Shown: positions 36,527 to 48,100 of the stretch, piece by piece
How positions within the stretch are numbered: position 1 is the first letter of the stretch
How the letters are laid out: every line of letters begins with the position of its first letter
Source: Xestospongia bergquistia
Lineage: Eukaryota; Porifera; Demospongiae; Haplosclerida; Petrosiidae
Length of the DNA: 64,000 nucleotides
Direction: 5' to 3'
Assembly: GCA_963965975.1 (NCBI GenBank)
Contig: OZ014417.1
Span: forward strand, 682,001 to 746,000
The notes under the pieces: generated by a model
What the model was told of the DNA's origin: nothing
The model's database searches: none
What the model saw: only the letters and a program-made list of their open reading frames with translations
Program-made: the position numbers and the translations under genes

Positions 36527-38072
36527 CTAGTATACATACTTGCTAACTAGTCAGTTAGAATCACAGAGATTATTTTTTGAGGAAAAGTTAGGGAGAGTTG
36601 AAGAAGAATATAGAGATCAGGTACATGTATTGTACAAAGCATTGATGATTCATGATATCACTACTACAAAATTAACTATTATAACATGACATCATTATGA
36701 CGTATACTAGGTACTACTATTAATAGCCTAGATCACTATAGGTACTAGGGATATATGATGATCTTAGCCGATTCTGAATTCAATGCTTGTAATCTTGATA
36801 AGTGGTTATGAAGACTTGCCACTTGTTGTAAGGACAGGCAGAGAGTAACGAGTGTGATGTAAATAGTGGTGTTCATTTATTGTGAGAGGAATTAAAGGGA
36901 TTTCCCCTCATAAAGCTACACCCACTTACAATCATTAATATTTTAATATACCAGCTATACTCATCAATTTATTTTGTGATGTGTCTTTGGTAATCTGATG
37001 TCCCTAGTACCCTCATTCATCCATCTACTCATTCATCTATCTATCCATCCATCCATCCATCTATCCATTCATCCATTGTTATAGATAGCAGCATTGGAGT
37101 CAAGGTGTCGATCTACTGTATCTGAGAAGGAGATGTTAGAAGTGAAACTCATCGAACAAGAGAGAGAAAGAAAAGAGAAAGACAGAAAACTTCAACAAGT
37201 ATGAAGTAATATTATATTTTATTATAATATGTTATTATACAATACTATTATGATGTTACTTGATGTATAAAATAATCTTGTGTTTGTAGGTTCAGACTAA
37301 ACTTTTAAAAGTTCAGAATGAATTACAAGAAGAGAAACAAGTCAGAATTTTATAAGTGTTATGTGAATTTGCCCTCCATGAGCTAAATTTCGTTTTTAGC
37401 TTAACAAGTGTATGTCAGAGAATCAACAAGTATTTCGAGAACGCATCACTATTTTAGAGGAAAAAATGGAGTCATCTTTAGAGAAGAAAAACAAAGTATT
37501 ACTCAATAGCCATAATATAGTGTAGTATACTATTAGTATACTAGTCAACACTGTACAACATTGTATACTATTAGTATACTAGTCAACACTGTACAACACA
37601 GTATACTATTAGTATACTAGTCAACACTGTACAACACAGTATACTATTAGTATACTAGTCAACACTGTACAACATTGTATACTATTAGTATACTAGTCAA
37701 CACTGTACAACACAGTATACTATTAGTATACTAGTCAATACAATTTACTGTTTTATTATGCTACTTTGATGTAGGAGATTCAAGAGCTACAAGATCAAGT
37801 AAAAGATCTTATGTTTTCTCTTGAAATACAACAAAAGATTGCAGAGGCACCAGAAGAAACAAGACAAGTAGTTATCTATTAATGCATCCATTGTTATGAA
37901 TAACATGTATCCATTTCAATATGCTATGCATCATTTATTGAACAATTCATCCATTTGCTATGTGTCCATTTGTCAGGACATTCAAAGTGGTCATCTCGTG
38001 GTTACTCAGTCATCTGAGGGAGCCAGTACAAGTGTGAAAAAAAGTGGGCGTAAAAAGGGAAAACATTTATAA
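34474..38072 (+). CDS. BRAP: BRCA1-associated protein homologue (RING / UBP-type zinc finger E3 ligase)
   Basis: About 17 exons. The first ends at 34639 and the second is 34693-34773; the last ends at the TAA at 38072 after SGRKKGKHL. The start is MCNMADKK or, three codons later, MADKK. In order: an N-terminal region with [15 protein letters not shown], an RRM-like BRAP2 segment ([26 protein letters not shown]), and a complete RING-H2-type finger from CPVCLERL through CNHSFHTYC to CPVCRY. A UBP-type zinc finger follows ([50 protein letters not shown]), then a long coiled coil ([14 protein letters not shown] and onward). In animals BRAP/IMP restrains KSR in Ras-MAPK signalling and retains NLS proteins in the cytoplasm. 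Introns hold TC and 38-bp repeats. Confidence 0.93.
36429..36525. repeat. (TC)n tract at a BRAP splice acceptor
   Basis: Nearly 100 bp of TC repeat leads directly into the ctctag acceptor of the exon beginning YTYLLTSQ. The tract serves as an oversized polypyrimidine tract. Confidence 0.9.
37517..37740. repeat. Minisatellite in a BRAP intron
   Basis: About five to six copies of a ~38-bp unit (agtatactattagtatactag, then tcaacactgtacaacac) containing an internal palindrome (agtatactattagtatact). Confidence 0.9.
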
Positions 38073-38410
38073 AGAGTGGTCAGATAGATTATCAGTTTGT
38101 TTACTCTTATCAGTTCTAATTGTGTTAAATCTTTATTGACTTTTGGATACCATCTTAAAAACATCATGTGTTATATAATACCATATAAGGTAATATTGAC
38201 ACTATACCTGGGTGGTGTCTACTTTAAGTAATAATGTTAGGTCTGACTATCATTAGTGAGATGGTGTGATTGGTGCCTAAGAATGTTATCAAATCTGACA
38301 TCCAAGTCTACTCTATTATGAACTAAACATATGATCCTGTAGATCTTTTTACCAATCTCTCGAGCAACTTACGTTCTCTCTTATATTCCTTCATCTATCA
38401 ATGCTGGAGG
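38073..38410. other. Spacer downstream of BRAP
   Basis: AT-rich unique sequence between the convergent ends of BRAP and ALKBH4, interrupted only by the gelsolin relic that follows. Nothing else was recognised here or in 38500-38851. Confidence 0.4.
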
Positions 38411-38412
38411 GA

Positions 38413-38495
38413 TACAATTTACTACTTTGCATATTAGAACCAAGCAAAGCAACGTTTATGTCCTTCAATTTCTTAGACTTACAGAGCCCTGCCAT
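38413..38495 (-). pseudogene. Relic of exon 1 of a gelsolin-like gene
   Basis: On the minus strand the segment reads MAGLCKSKKLKDINVALLGS, which aligns without gaps, apart from a missing YDW region, with [20 protein letters not shown] of the four array genes. It sits alone, 4 kb outside the array, with no following exon recognised. It is probably a duplicated and decayed 5' fragment. A chance match is unlikely given the start position and order of conserved residues, but the evidence is short. Confidence 0.6.
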
Positions 38496-38851
38496 ATTGG
38501 AGTGAGTGAGACATGCAAATAGGCTAGTCAACAAGCATTGTAACAGAGTCTCTTGTACCTCATACTAGGCACGCCCTTTAATTTTATATTACATGTTGTT
38601 AACTTATTCATTCATTTGTCCACTGGAATTAACATTATGATATGTTACATAAAATAAAGGGAGAGCTTTAATTTATAATATAATAGTTTATAAGTGAAAT
38701 AGGATTACTTTAATGTCGGTTCAAATTACTCAGTATATGATAAACATATCAGTAAACACTATAGAATTTATAGAATCTTTCCAGCTATACATCAGAAAAG
38801 TTAACATGACAACTTTAGAAAGACTTAACTTTATCTTAGGAAAATAAGGAA

Positions 38852-39791
38852 CTATGGTTGTGTGGTATTTGCTATAGCTAGTAATGTTTTTCCCATTTCT
38901 TCTTGGTTACCACCAGAACCAAACTCCTGACTCAGTTCTCTTAATGTCATGGCTATTCTTCGAGAGATTATGTGATGTCTGAGAATACTATGTTCCCAAA
39001 TTTGACGTGCAATTCCTTCTACTAAAATTAGAGATCGTCGTGGCAACGGTACATGGACCACTACATCGTGGTGTGGATGAGAAAAAGTAAGGTATGTTGA
39101 TGAAAGGAGATTAAGGGTTATCAGACGTTCACCCCATAACCATATATCATCTATATGAGGATCAATGGATGATCCTCGATCTGGTTGATAATCCAAGTTA
39201 CAAAGTTCGACTGGTTTAAAGGGATTTCGTTGTGACAAAATGGTGTCATTTAGTCTCTCTATATATGGTCTACAATAAGCGGGTAGACCCATAAAGGTGT
39301 CATAGCGTAGCTTTTGTTTTTTAAAGTTTACTTTTGGACCATAATCCTATCACAATACAAGATTCATATCACATGATATCACTGTGACATCATAATAGTA
39401 TCACATGGTGATCACATGCAAGATTGTGCATTAGTCATACCTGTTTTCTTCGTCCTGATTGAGACTCCACCCAAGGGGAGGAGTCTATTTGGCACATCAG
39501 TTCTTCCTCTTCTAATGGACTAATAAAGTCATTTACTAATGTAATGCCACCAAAGTGAACATCCCCGTAAATCACATGATTAGGAACCTGCAAAAGAAAT
39601 GATTGGTGACATGGCACATGACAGATGGGTGACAAGGTATCTTTAAAGACAACAGTATCTTTGGAGGTTATTTTCCCACAGATAACACATAAATAATACT
39701 CATGTAGTGGAGATCGTGGTGACTGTTTTAAAATTCCTTTAGTTCCCTCGCAAAGGAGACAGGTTCTCACGCCTTTACAGCCACAACTCAT
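38852..39791 (-). CDS. ALKBH4: ALKBH4-like Fe(II)/2-oxoglutarate dioxygenase
   Basis: Two exons, 39791-39441 and 39346-38852, joined as RRKQ/DYGPKVNFKKQKLRY. The cysteine-rich N-terminus MSCGCKGVRTCLLCE is diagnostic of ALKBH4. The catalytic jelly-roll follows: GGITLVNDFIS, LCNLDYQPDRGSSIDPHIDD with the H-x-D iron ligands, LITLNLLSSTYLTF, LPRRSLILVEGIARQIWEH, and a distal HH...SRRIAMTLREL segment supplying the third ligand and the 2-oxoglutarate arginine. ALKBH4 demethylates K84me1 of actin and has been linked to 6mA DNA. It is head-to-head with ATXN2 (197 bp). An actin-modifying enzyme near an actin-severing gene array is probably coincidence. Confidence 0.93.
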
Positions 39792-39988
39792 TTATAAGAC
39801 ACCGGCGCTTATAATAGAATTCTTGCGGAACGAGAATAAGACTTCGTTAACCACGTGTAGTCTCGTACCCAAACGTAACACCTCCCGTTCGAAACTAAAC
39901 CACGTGAGTACCGCCTACTCTTCAGTGCTGTATTAGGTAGCAATAGGGTAACCGAGTATACTAACTCGCCCTCTCTTGCTCCTCAGGT
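39792..39988. promoter_or_regulatory. Divergent promoter region, ALKBH4 / ATXN2
   Basis: There are 197 bp between the two start codons. The interval is relatively GC-rich for the window, with CACGTG-type E-box sequences (accacgtgta at about 39851; accacgtgag at about 39900). Promoter function is inferred from position. Confidence 0.5.
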
Positions 39989-40795
39989 ATGGCCAACAGG
40001 AGCAGGAAGAAGGGCCCTCCATTTGGGCACAACAGGTAAATATTTTTTAAAAACGTGTGCCATTATTTTGATTTATTTGAGGGTACAGAGGTCATTATAT
40101 TCTCCTCATATTATTTTGTACTATATTTTCTGTAGAGGGGATAGAGGAAGTCCTGCTAGTGCTAGGGCTGTATCATCTCGATATAATGTGGTAATGTTGT
40201 TACTAAAAATACTCACATTCTATTTTTAGATCTTTTCTTTTCTCCAGACACACATGGAAGGTGTGTACAAAAACAGATGGATGGTTCAATCCCTCACTTC
40301 ACAGATAGTAAGTATGGTTGCCATAGCAACATGTTATTTCAATAAATTAATGAATGGGGCTTTAATGATCGTTGTTTATAGGGTTGTGAAGTTGAGGTAG
40401 AAATGCAATCAGGGACTGTGTATGTGGGAATATTACGGACTGTTTCTCCTCAGGTAATTCATAAAAGAGGGTGTGGTTTACAAATTAAGTTATTTTGCAT
40501 TTTTTAAACAAATACCACTTTTTGTAGATGGAGTTCGCTATTGAGCTAGCATCAGTGAAATCATTAGCTGGACAAGAGGTATATGACTTTGTGATCTAGT
40601 CTAGCTTTAATCTCTCTCCCCCTCTCCACATAGTCTCATACTAAAAGTTCTATTATTCCAACATTGGTTCTGAAATGGAATGATTTAGTACGAGTGTCTG
40701 TAATTATTGGAACCAATCCAGAACAGAAAGGTACTTCATGTTTATTGTTACTGCATACAATGATCTATGTTATGTGCAAAATATGTTTAAGTGCA

Positions 40796-40880
<85 letters not shown>

Positions 40881-41303
40881 TATTTAAAGTTGATTCTGAG
40901 ATTGGTAGTCATGCTAATGGCCATGCTGGCAAAAAAGAGTTACAAGTAAACATACTAGAATATACCAATGTAGTATCATAGTATACTCAATGTAGTATCA
41001 TAGTATACTCAATGTAGTATCTTAGTATACTCAATGTAGTATCATAGTGTATCTAGAATATACTAATATAGTAAGTATCATAGTATACTCAATGTAGTAT
41101 CATAGTATATCTAGAATATACTAATATAATATCATAGTATACTATTTGTATGTATCTCTAGCCATTTGTATTTGAGGAGGAGGAGTCTGTAACAAGAGGT
41201 TTGGAGGAAGAAGGAGAAGACAAAGGATGGTCAGCACAAGATATGTTTGATACGAATAAAGAGAAAGTAATTTGAACAAGATGTAGATTGTGTTAATCTC
41301 TCA

Positions 41304-41354
<51 letters not shown>

Positions 41355-43099
41355 CTTTGTAGTTTAATGTAACTTCCACATTTAATCCTGAAATGACAGA
41401 ATACACGTAAGTTAATAATAACTGCATTGATTACATAATAAGGACATGTGACTATATAATAGTATCACATGACTATATAATAATATCACATGACTTAACA
41501 TTTTTATCAGTCATTTCTAATGAAATACTTATACTCATAGAACACCACTACTTATCACTGATGCAGAGGAAGATAAAGCAAGACTCGAAGAAGCAGAGAA
41601 AAAAGCTCGTGAAATAGAGACGTCTGAGAAAGTGTGTTATATCAAGAAACAAATATCTAATGTTTATTGTTTTGTTTTATTTTGTTTACAAACAGAGTCA
41701 TCATGTTAACGATGATACTGGTACTGAAGAAGAACTGTGAGTATTAGCCACACCTCCTCATAATTATTTAACTCTTTCCTTCGTAAACAGTTTTAGTTCG
41801 GTGGTTCGTCAAGAAACAAAAGAAGAACCAAAGTAAGAACAGGTTTTGATAACTGGTTTATTTAACAAATTATCTGGTTAGATCTATGGCACTTCCCACG
41901 GAGTCCGCTCAAGAAGAAATAAAAGATTTTAATGGCGAGGATAAAGGGCAGGAGAGTGACAATATAAAAAGTTCTATGAGTCAACTCGATGTAGAAGATA
42001 CGGACACTTCACAAACAATAAATGGCAAGATAGAACCCGGAACTGAGTCTCCCCAGACTGAGTCTGAGACTGGTGAACCATCATCAGAGTCAGTTGAAAA
42101 TGTTGTCATAACATTTTATTATTGTTATTGTGATTTTAGTAATGTCCGTAAATTCAAACTCAACCCAGATGCCAAAGAGTTTAAGCCCTCCTCTAATGTA
42201 AGGAAGAGAAGATGGAAAGATGGATCAAATAAAATTAATATAATTTCATTTTTAATTTTTTAGAGTCCTTCCTCATCCAGTTCTACTTCTACTATTAGTC
42301 CTCCTTCAACTAATATTACTACATCATATAGTAATACCACGTCACGGATTACACGTCACAATCACACAAAGGGAGGAGGACCTAGAAACCAACAACGTCC
42401 ACCTTTATTTAATGTTCATGAACAGGCAGCTGCTATGTATGGATACATACCTGGTAAATGGATGGAAGGATGGACAGGTAGATAAATGGACTAATGGTTG
42501 AAGAGACATTTGTCAATGAAATTGATGGATAAATGAACTATCTTGTTTCCATAGTGATGCATCCCCAAGGCCCTCAATTAGCAGCTGTTTCTGGTCCGTT
42601 AGCATCTCCAACCGGTCTTGTTAGTGTAAGCCACACCCAGTTAACTATTTTAATTAGATCACTTATTATAGGTTATTAGGCCTCCCACTGCCTTTCCTTC
42701 TCAGATAATTGGTAAGTCATGTGACTATAATGTGATAAATGTATGACTTGTGTTCAAGGTCACCAAGGTGGCCACACCCATTTTTATACAGCTCCTACAT
42801 CTTTACCTGGCACGTCCACACATGCTTCTCTTAATCAACAGTTAACTCAACCAGCTGCAATTCTAGGTCACGCTGGCACACCTCACAGTATCGGAGCTGC
42901 AATTGCACAGGGACATAATCTAGTATATTTACCAACTTTACCACCCTCGGCATTAGGAGGACCTTTTATACCAGCACAGCAATTAGCGCCAAGTTTGTTA
43001 ATTAGCCTCATTCATCATCTATACATCAATTCTTCCATTTCTTTAGTACACAGTGGTCTTCTCTCTTATCCTCAACCTCAAGGAGGAGGAGGAAAGTGA
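39989..43099 (+). CDS. ATXN2: Ataxin-2-like RNA-binding protein (LSm, LsmAD, PAM2)
   Basis: About 18 exons starting MANRSRKKGPPFGHN. An LSm fold spans the next exons (YKNRWMVQSLTSQI, GCEVEVEMQSGTVYVGIL, MEFAIELASVKSL, VLKWNDLVRVSV). The LsmAD region is marked by GWSAQDMFDTNKEKFNVTST. A PAM2 motif, KLNPDAKEFKPSS (about 42150-42200), should bind the MLLE domain of poly(A)-binding protein. A low-complexity S/T/P/Q/G-rich tail follows (NQQRPPLFNVHEQAAAMYGYIP and onward). Ataxin-2 acts in cytoplasmic mRNA stability, translation and stress granules. There is no polyglutamine tract. Two junctions are uncertain: just before SNVRKF, and a 54-nt in-frame segment near 43000 that may be an intron or coding. 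A 3'-UTR intron appears to follow the stop. Confidence 0.9.
40799..40875. repeat. (TC)n then (CA)n tract in an ATXN2 intron
   Basis: Compound microsatellite just upstream of the acceptor of the DIFKVDSEIG exon. Confidence 0.95.
40958..41150. repeat. Minisatellite in an ATXN2 intron
   Basis: Seven or more imperfect copies of the 21-bp phrase agtatactcaatgtagtatca, with a variant containing atctagaatatactaatat. Confidence 0.9.
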
Positions 43100-43108
43100 A
43101 GTGAAGGT

Positions 43109-43294
<186 letters not shown>

Positions 43295-43499
43295 TCTTTG
43301 TTATCAATGTGCTCATCATGTCATTCTTTCATAACAGACTTGTAATATTTGTACACATCTATTATTACAACTACTCAAATCTCATTTTTCTTTGAGAGAG
43401 AGTTGTAAGTATCCACCTTAACGAGTCTGTATAAATTATTGTAAATGTTATGTAACTAACATATGTATAATATATTATATTATTATAAATATTGTTATA

Positions 43500-43789
43500 T
43501 TAAACATATTTATACTACATTACATAACACTGCATTCTCAGCAACTAATGGTCATGTGAGATTTTGATATGATCACATGATCTTTTAAGTGCTTATTTAG
43601 GTTACATCATGTGACATTTATTATAGTGTCACATGACCATTAAAATTTTACACTTCCATTCAATTGCATTGTGTACATTTCAAAAATACAAGCAGGTTGG
43701 ACAATATTGTTATTTAGAGACTGCAGAAAGACTTTAATTCTGATTTTAAACACACATGAAATGTACAGCTAAGAATAATGGGGGTGTGG
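43500..43789. other. Spacer between the convergent ATXN2 and RNF185 genes
   Basis: AT-rich sequence with scattered (a/g)tcacatga words, also frequent in introns of this window. No gene was recognised. Confidence 0.4.
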
Positions 43790-44743
43790 TCACGAGAAGA
43801 TAATCATTATAATAAAGAGAATAGCAAATGTCAACATGAGACGTGCTGTCATTTGTCTTTGTTCATCTTCTCGTCGAGGTGGTGGTCTACCATGTTGAGG
43901 AGTTCCTAATCAAATTGGTAAACATGACAACATTAGTGTTCCCATAGCAACAACTTACTTCTTGGTAGATTTGGTCTCAAAACTCCTCCGCCTCCTCCAG
44001 TTTGAAATGTGAACATAGGCTATATAAAAGTAGGATATGTACATACAATGATTGGTTGATTGGGTATATGTCTTCTCTTACCCCTAACCCAAATCCAAAA
44101 GGAAATGCACCTAACCCAAATGATATATTGACTCCACCCATATTGTCACCAAAAAAGCCCTACATACAAATGACAGAATAATTTCTATTACAACTTATTC
44201 AATCTCACATCATTGTCTATTGGTGGGGGTGCTTCCTCTCGTTGACCCTGTGGACGAGGAGGGACTTTCTCCCTAGATTAGTTAATATATTAACCAATTA
44301 ATAGAATTAAAGGGGATATGTACCTAGGATCAGACTGGTTTGTTGACCCTCGTCCATAAAGAGGTATTAACTTTTCTTTATCTATAACTGACTTGCATAC
44401 TGGACACGTTGGTGTGTCATGAGGGCGTGTCTCCATCCACTGATAAGTTAAATATTAGTTACTATAACATACTGTTTTGTGTATCCATCAATCCATCCAT
44501 CAGTCTATCTATACATCTATCATTTGTATGCTTACTGTATGGATACATGGCCAGCTATAAATGGAGATGAACAGGGAGGAAAAACACAAGTTATAAGCAA
44601 AAAGGGAATACTACTCTCTCTTACCAGAATAAATGTCCACACATGCTTACTACAGCATCCCTCGCAGTATCGAAACAAATATTACATTCAAATTTACCCT
44701 CTTCTTTTTCTTCACTCTTTTCCTCCTCAGGTTTCGTGGCCAT
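43790..44743 (-). CDS. RNF185: RNF185/RNF5-like membrane-anchored RING E3 ligase
   Basis: Seven exons on the minus strand, beginning 44743-44625, then a 19-nt micro-exon 44554-44536, then 44439-44324. The start is [18 protein letters not shown]. The RING finger [38 protein letters not shown] is complete only when the micro-exon (encoding WPCIHT) is included. [20 protein letters not shown] is the conserved post-RING segment of RNF5/RNF185. A glycine-rich linker follows. The C-terminal [17 protein letters not shown] is a tail anchor. These enzymes act in ER-associated degradation and mitochondrial/autophagy control. The gene lies 370 bp from HECTD4, head-to-head. Confidence 0.9.
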
Positions 44744-45113
44744 TTCTCTTTACAGACACTTTGTTCAATAACTTATTAATAATTATAATAATAATAATAA
44801 TAATAATAAATAGTCCATTAATCACGTGAAAATCACATGACCCGACCAACCCCGGGTATTTCTTGCAGATAACTCCTGTGATAGAGACACATTTATACAC
44901 AAGACATAGCAAGTAATACTAGTTCTATTAATTGTCAGGTTAGTTTTTTATCTGCACGTCATTTAACACAACAAATGAAGCTGTGTTTTTTAATCCACTA
45001 AATCCAGCTGATTGCAATCAAAGGGGCACACCCCCTCATTTCGAAATTTCCTTATAGGCCATTTCTTCACGTTTGAGTTAAAGAATATTAGCAGGACCTC
45101 CTGATCCCCCAAA
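44744..45113. promoter_or_regulatory. Divergent promoter region, RNF185 / HECTD4
   Basis: There are 370 bp between the start codons, including a short (TAA)n run at 44775-44808. AAAATGGCGG over the HECTD4 start codon resembles the YY1 consensus AANATGGCG, which often lies at animal translation starts. Confidence 0.5.
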
Positions 45114-48100
45114 ATGGCGGGGGCACAGGGAAAAGATGGAAATGGATCTCGTTGGCTCTGTGTCACAGAAGAGACGTTACTTCTCCATGATGACCTGTTA
45201 CACCTGGTTGACCATGTACCTCTTCCCTCGGGGGTAGGTACTGTGGCAGTGGAAGAAGATTATGGTTTGCCGGTATTGGATGGGAAGACCCCTACTGAGC
45301 TTGGCGAGGTGATAGCAAGAGAGTGTGGTGTTAAGAGCACAACTTATACCTCCTTGATGGAATATAGATTGAATGCATTGAGAGGTTTGTGGTCAGCTTT
45401 AAAATTGAAAGAGAAAAAACAAAATGAGAAAAAATCGGATGATTCCAGTGGCTCAACTGGAGTAAAACCCTCATCAAAAGGGGAGGGGTTTGCATCGAGA
45501 GTCAGCCTGGTACTGATATTTCCAATTTTACATTCCTTGAGTAAATTAGATCCAGAACTATCTCAGGAAACGGCCAAAATATTGTTAGACTCTTTAAGAG
45601 GTTGTGAACCACTCTCTCTGAGTAAAGAACCCTTAGATTGTTTAATGGGTCTAGAAAACCTCCTCTGTTCCTGGCTAACGACAGCTAAAGAAGGGACTGA
45701 GTCAAACAAAACTCAGGTTGAAATTGCAGTATCAGCATTGGTTGCCCTTGCTGTTGCTGTGTAAGTTGACATAATATATTCTTGTAATTGTTTATTTTAG
45801 CAAACTATATGAGGATACCTTACTAACGTACTTTGGGAATATCCCTTTAATAAATTAATACTGAGCAACCCACACCCTTACATTGTCTACATTAAACAAT
45901 TCACTGTAGTTGAAACTGACCCTCTACACAGTCTGAGTTCTGAACTAGGACTGAAACCTTTGTATTAATAATGTGTTGCTTCTTGTCTCTAGGGGTACTG
46001 GAGGTCTCCTGTTGCGTACAGTTCATGTCCTTCAATCTTTGGACTCCACCCATCATGGCATGAATCTTCTTGTTCCATCTGTTCTTTATAAATTACTTAA
46101 AGAACACATCAATGATGGAGAACCATCAGCAATTTTAGTGGAAAATCACTTACAATGTTGGGGATATGATAATCAACATGATAATGGAAATAGTGGAGGT
46201 GAGTACTTTTATACATTAAGGGTATTATGGTACATTAGTACATTAAGGGTATTATGGTACATTAGTACATTAAGGGTATTATGGTACATTAGTACATTAA
46301 GGGTATTATGGTACATTGGTACATTAAGGGTATTATGGTACATTGGTACATTAAGGGTATTATGGTACATTGGTACATTAAGGGTATTATGGTAATTAGT
46401 ACATTAAGGGTATTATGGTACATTAGTACATTAAGGGTATTATAGTACATTGTTTGCTTATGTTGACTGTTATCTTTGTCTCTTTAGGATCTCGTTCGAT
46501 TGTATTTGATGGTAGATATGTCTTTGTTACTTCAAATGATGGAAAAAGGATTTTGAAACTTGGAACTGGTATCGGAGGAACTATCAGGTACTAGACATTG
46601 ATATATAATATATTGGTATGTTGGTACATATTATATTGGTATGTTGGTACATATTATATTGGTATGTTGGTACAAAATATATTGGTATGTTGGTACATAT
46701 TATATTGGTATGTTGGTACAAAATATATTGGTATATAGTATATTGGTACATTGGTACATATTATATTGGTATATAGTATATTGGTACATTGGTACATATT
46801 ATATTGGTATAATGGTACATTAGTACATAGTACATTGGTACATTAGTACATAGTACATTGGTATATTAGTACATAGTATATTGGTATATTGGTACATAGT
46901 ATATTGGTATATTGGTATGTTGTTACATAGTATGTTGGTGCACAATATATTGGTATATTGGTACATAGTATATTGGTATATTGGTACACGGTATATTGGT
47001 ACATAGTATATTGGTATGTTGGTACATAGTATATTGGTATATTGGTACATAGTATATTGGTATATTAGTATTGGTATATTGGTACATAGTATATTGGTAT
47101 ATTGGTATGTTGTTACATAGTATATTGGTGCACAGTATATTGGTATATTGGTACATAGTATATTGGTATATTGGTACACGGTATATTGGTACATAGTATA
47201 TTGGTATGTTGGTACATAGTATATTGGTATATTGGTACATAGTATATTGGTATATTGGTACATAGTATATTGGTATATTGGTACATAGTACATTGGTATA
47301 TTGGTACATAGTATATTGGTATATTGGTACATAGTACATTGGTACATTAGTTGCCATAATTTTTATATTATGTTAGAGGATATCTATACACAAGTATTGA
47401 AGTAGAGAAAGGATGGATAGTTTATTGTCATGGATCACTTCTTCATCGTAAACAAAGCTCAGATGAAAATAACAACACACTCTTTTGTTCTTTGTTAAAT
47501 ACTACCACTCTCCAAGTAAGATCATTGATATACATGAGATATGTGTAGAGATGGACATATATGGATGTATTCTTCTATCCATTAGGAGACTGGGTCTGTG
47601 TCTTGTGATATAGTTTATCCTGAGACCCATACTACAATACATTTGTTAAGTGATGGTAATCTATTATATTGGTTATACGCTTTAAAACAACAAGAAACAT
47701 CAACTAATTCTATATCTGGTGATAAAGTCAAGTATCATAATGTCTATCTACAAGTTTTAGAACTAAATGTAATGACCGTCCATCCATCTCTTAATTTATT
47801 GATCCATATATCCATCCATCCTTTGTTCGTTTACTCTTTTATCTGTCCATTTATCCTCTTATTTATCCATTCTTAGGTGACAGATGATGGTAGTTTTAAG
47901 ATATGTTCTAAATCTGATCGTCTTCTACTTCAAAAGGGTATTTCAGATGACAGTAAAGGATCTGACATGGTCAAAGCACTAATGCGAGCAGGATCATCAT
48001 ATGCTTCCTCTCTTTCTTCCTTTTTCGGAGGTAGTAAAGACGAACCAAGTAAAAAGATGATATCATTATGATGTCATCATTATACATGTTTTATTTATAG

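Noticed and set aside
38852..39791. Functional link between ALKBH4 (actin demethylase) and the nearby actin-severing gene array
   Set aside because: Adjacency alone is not evidence; ALKBH4 is paired head-to-head with ATXN2, not with a gelsolin gene, and no shared regulatory element was seen.
45973..46395. A 140-codon frame ending in repeated YISTLRVLW
   Set aside because: The first part is true HECTD4 exon 2 (45993-46198), but the repeated tail is read-through into the intron minisatellite after a clear GT donor.
46820..47357. Minus-strand frames of 144-175 codons rich in YQYTNILCTNIP
   Set aside because: They are translations of the ttggta/catagta minisatellite inside a HECTD4 intron; repetitive by construction, with no independent coding signal.
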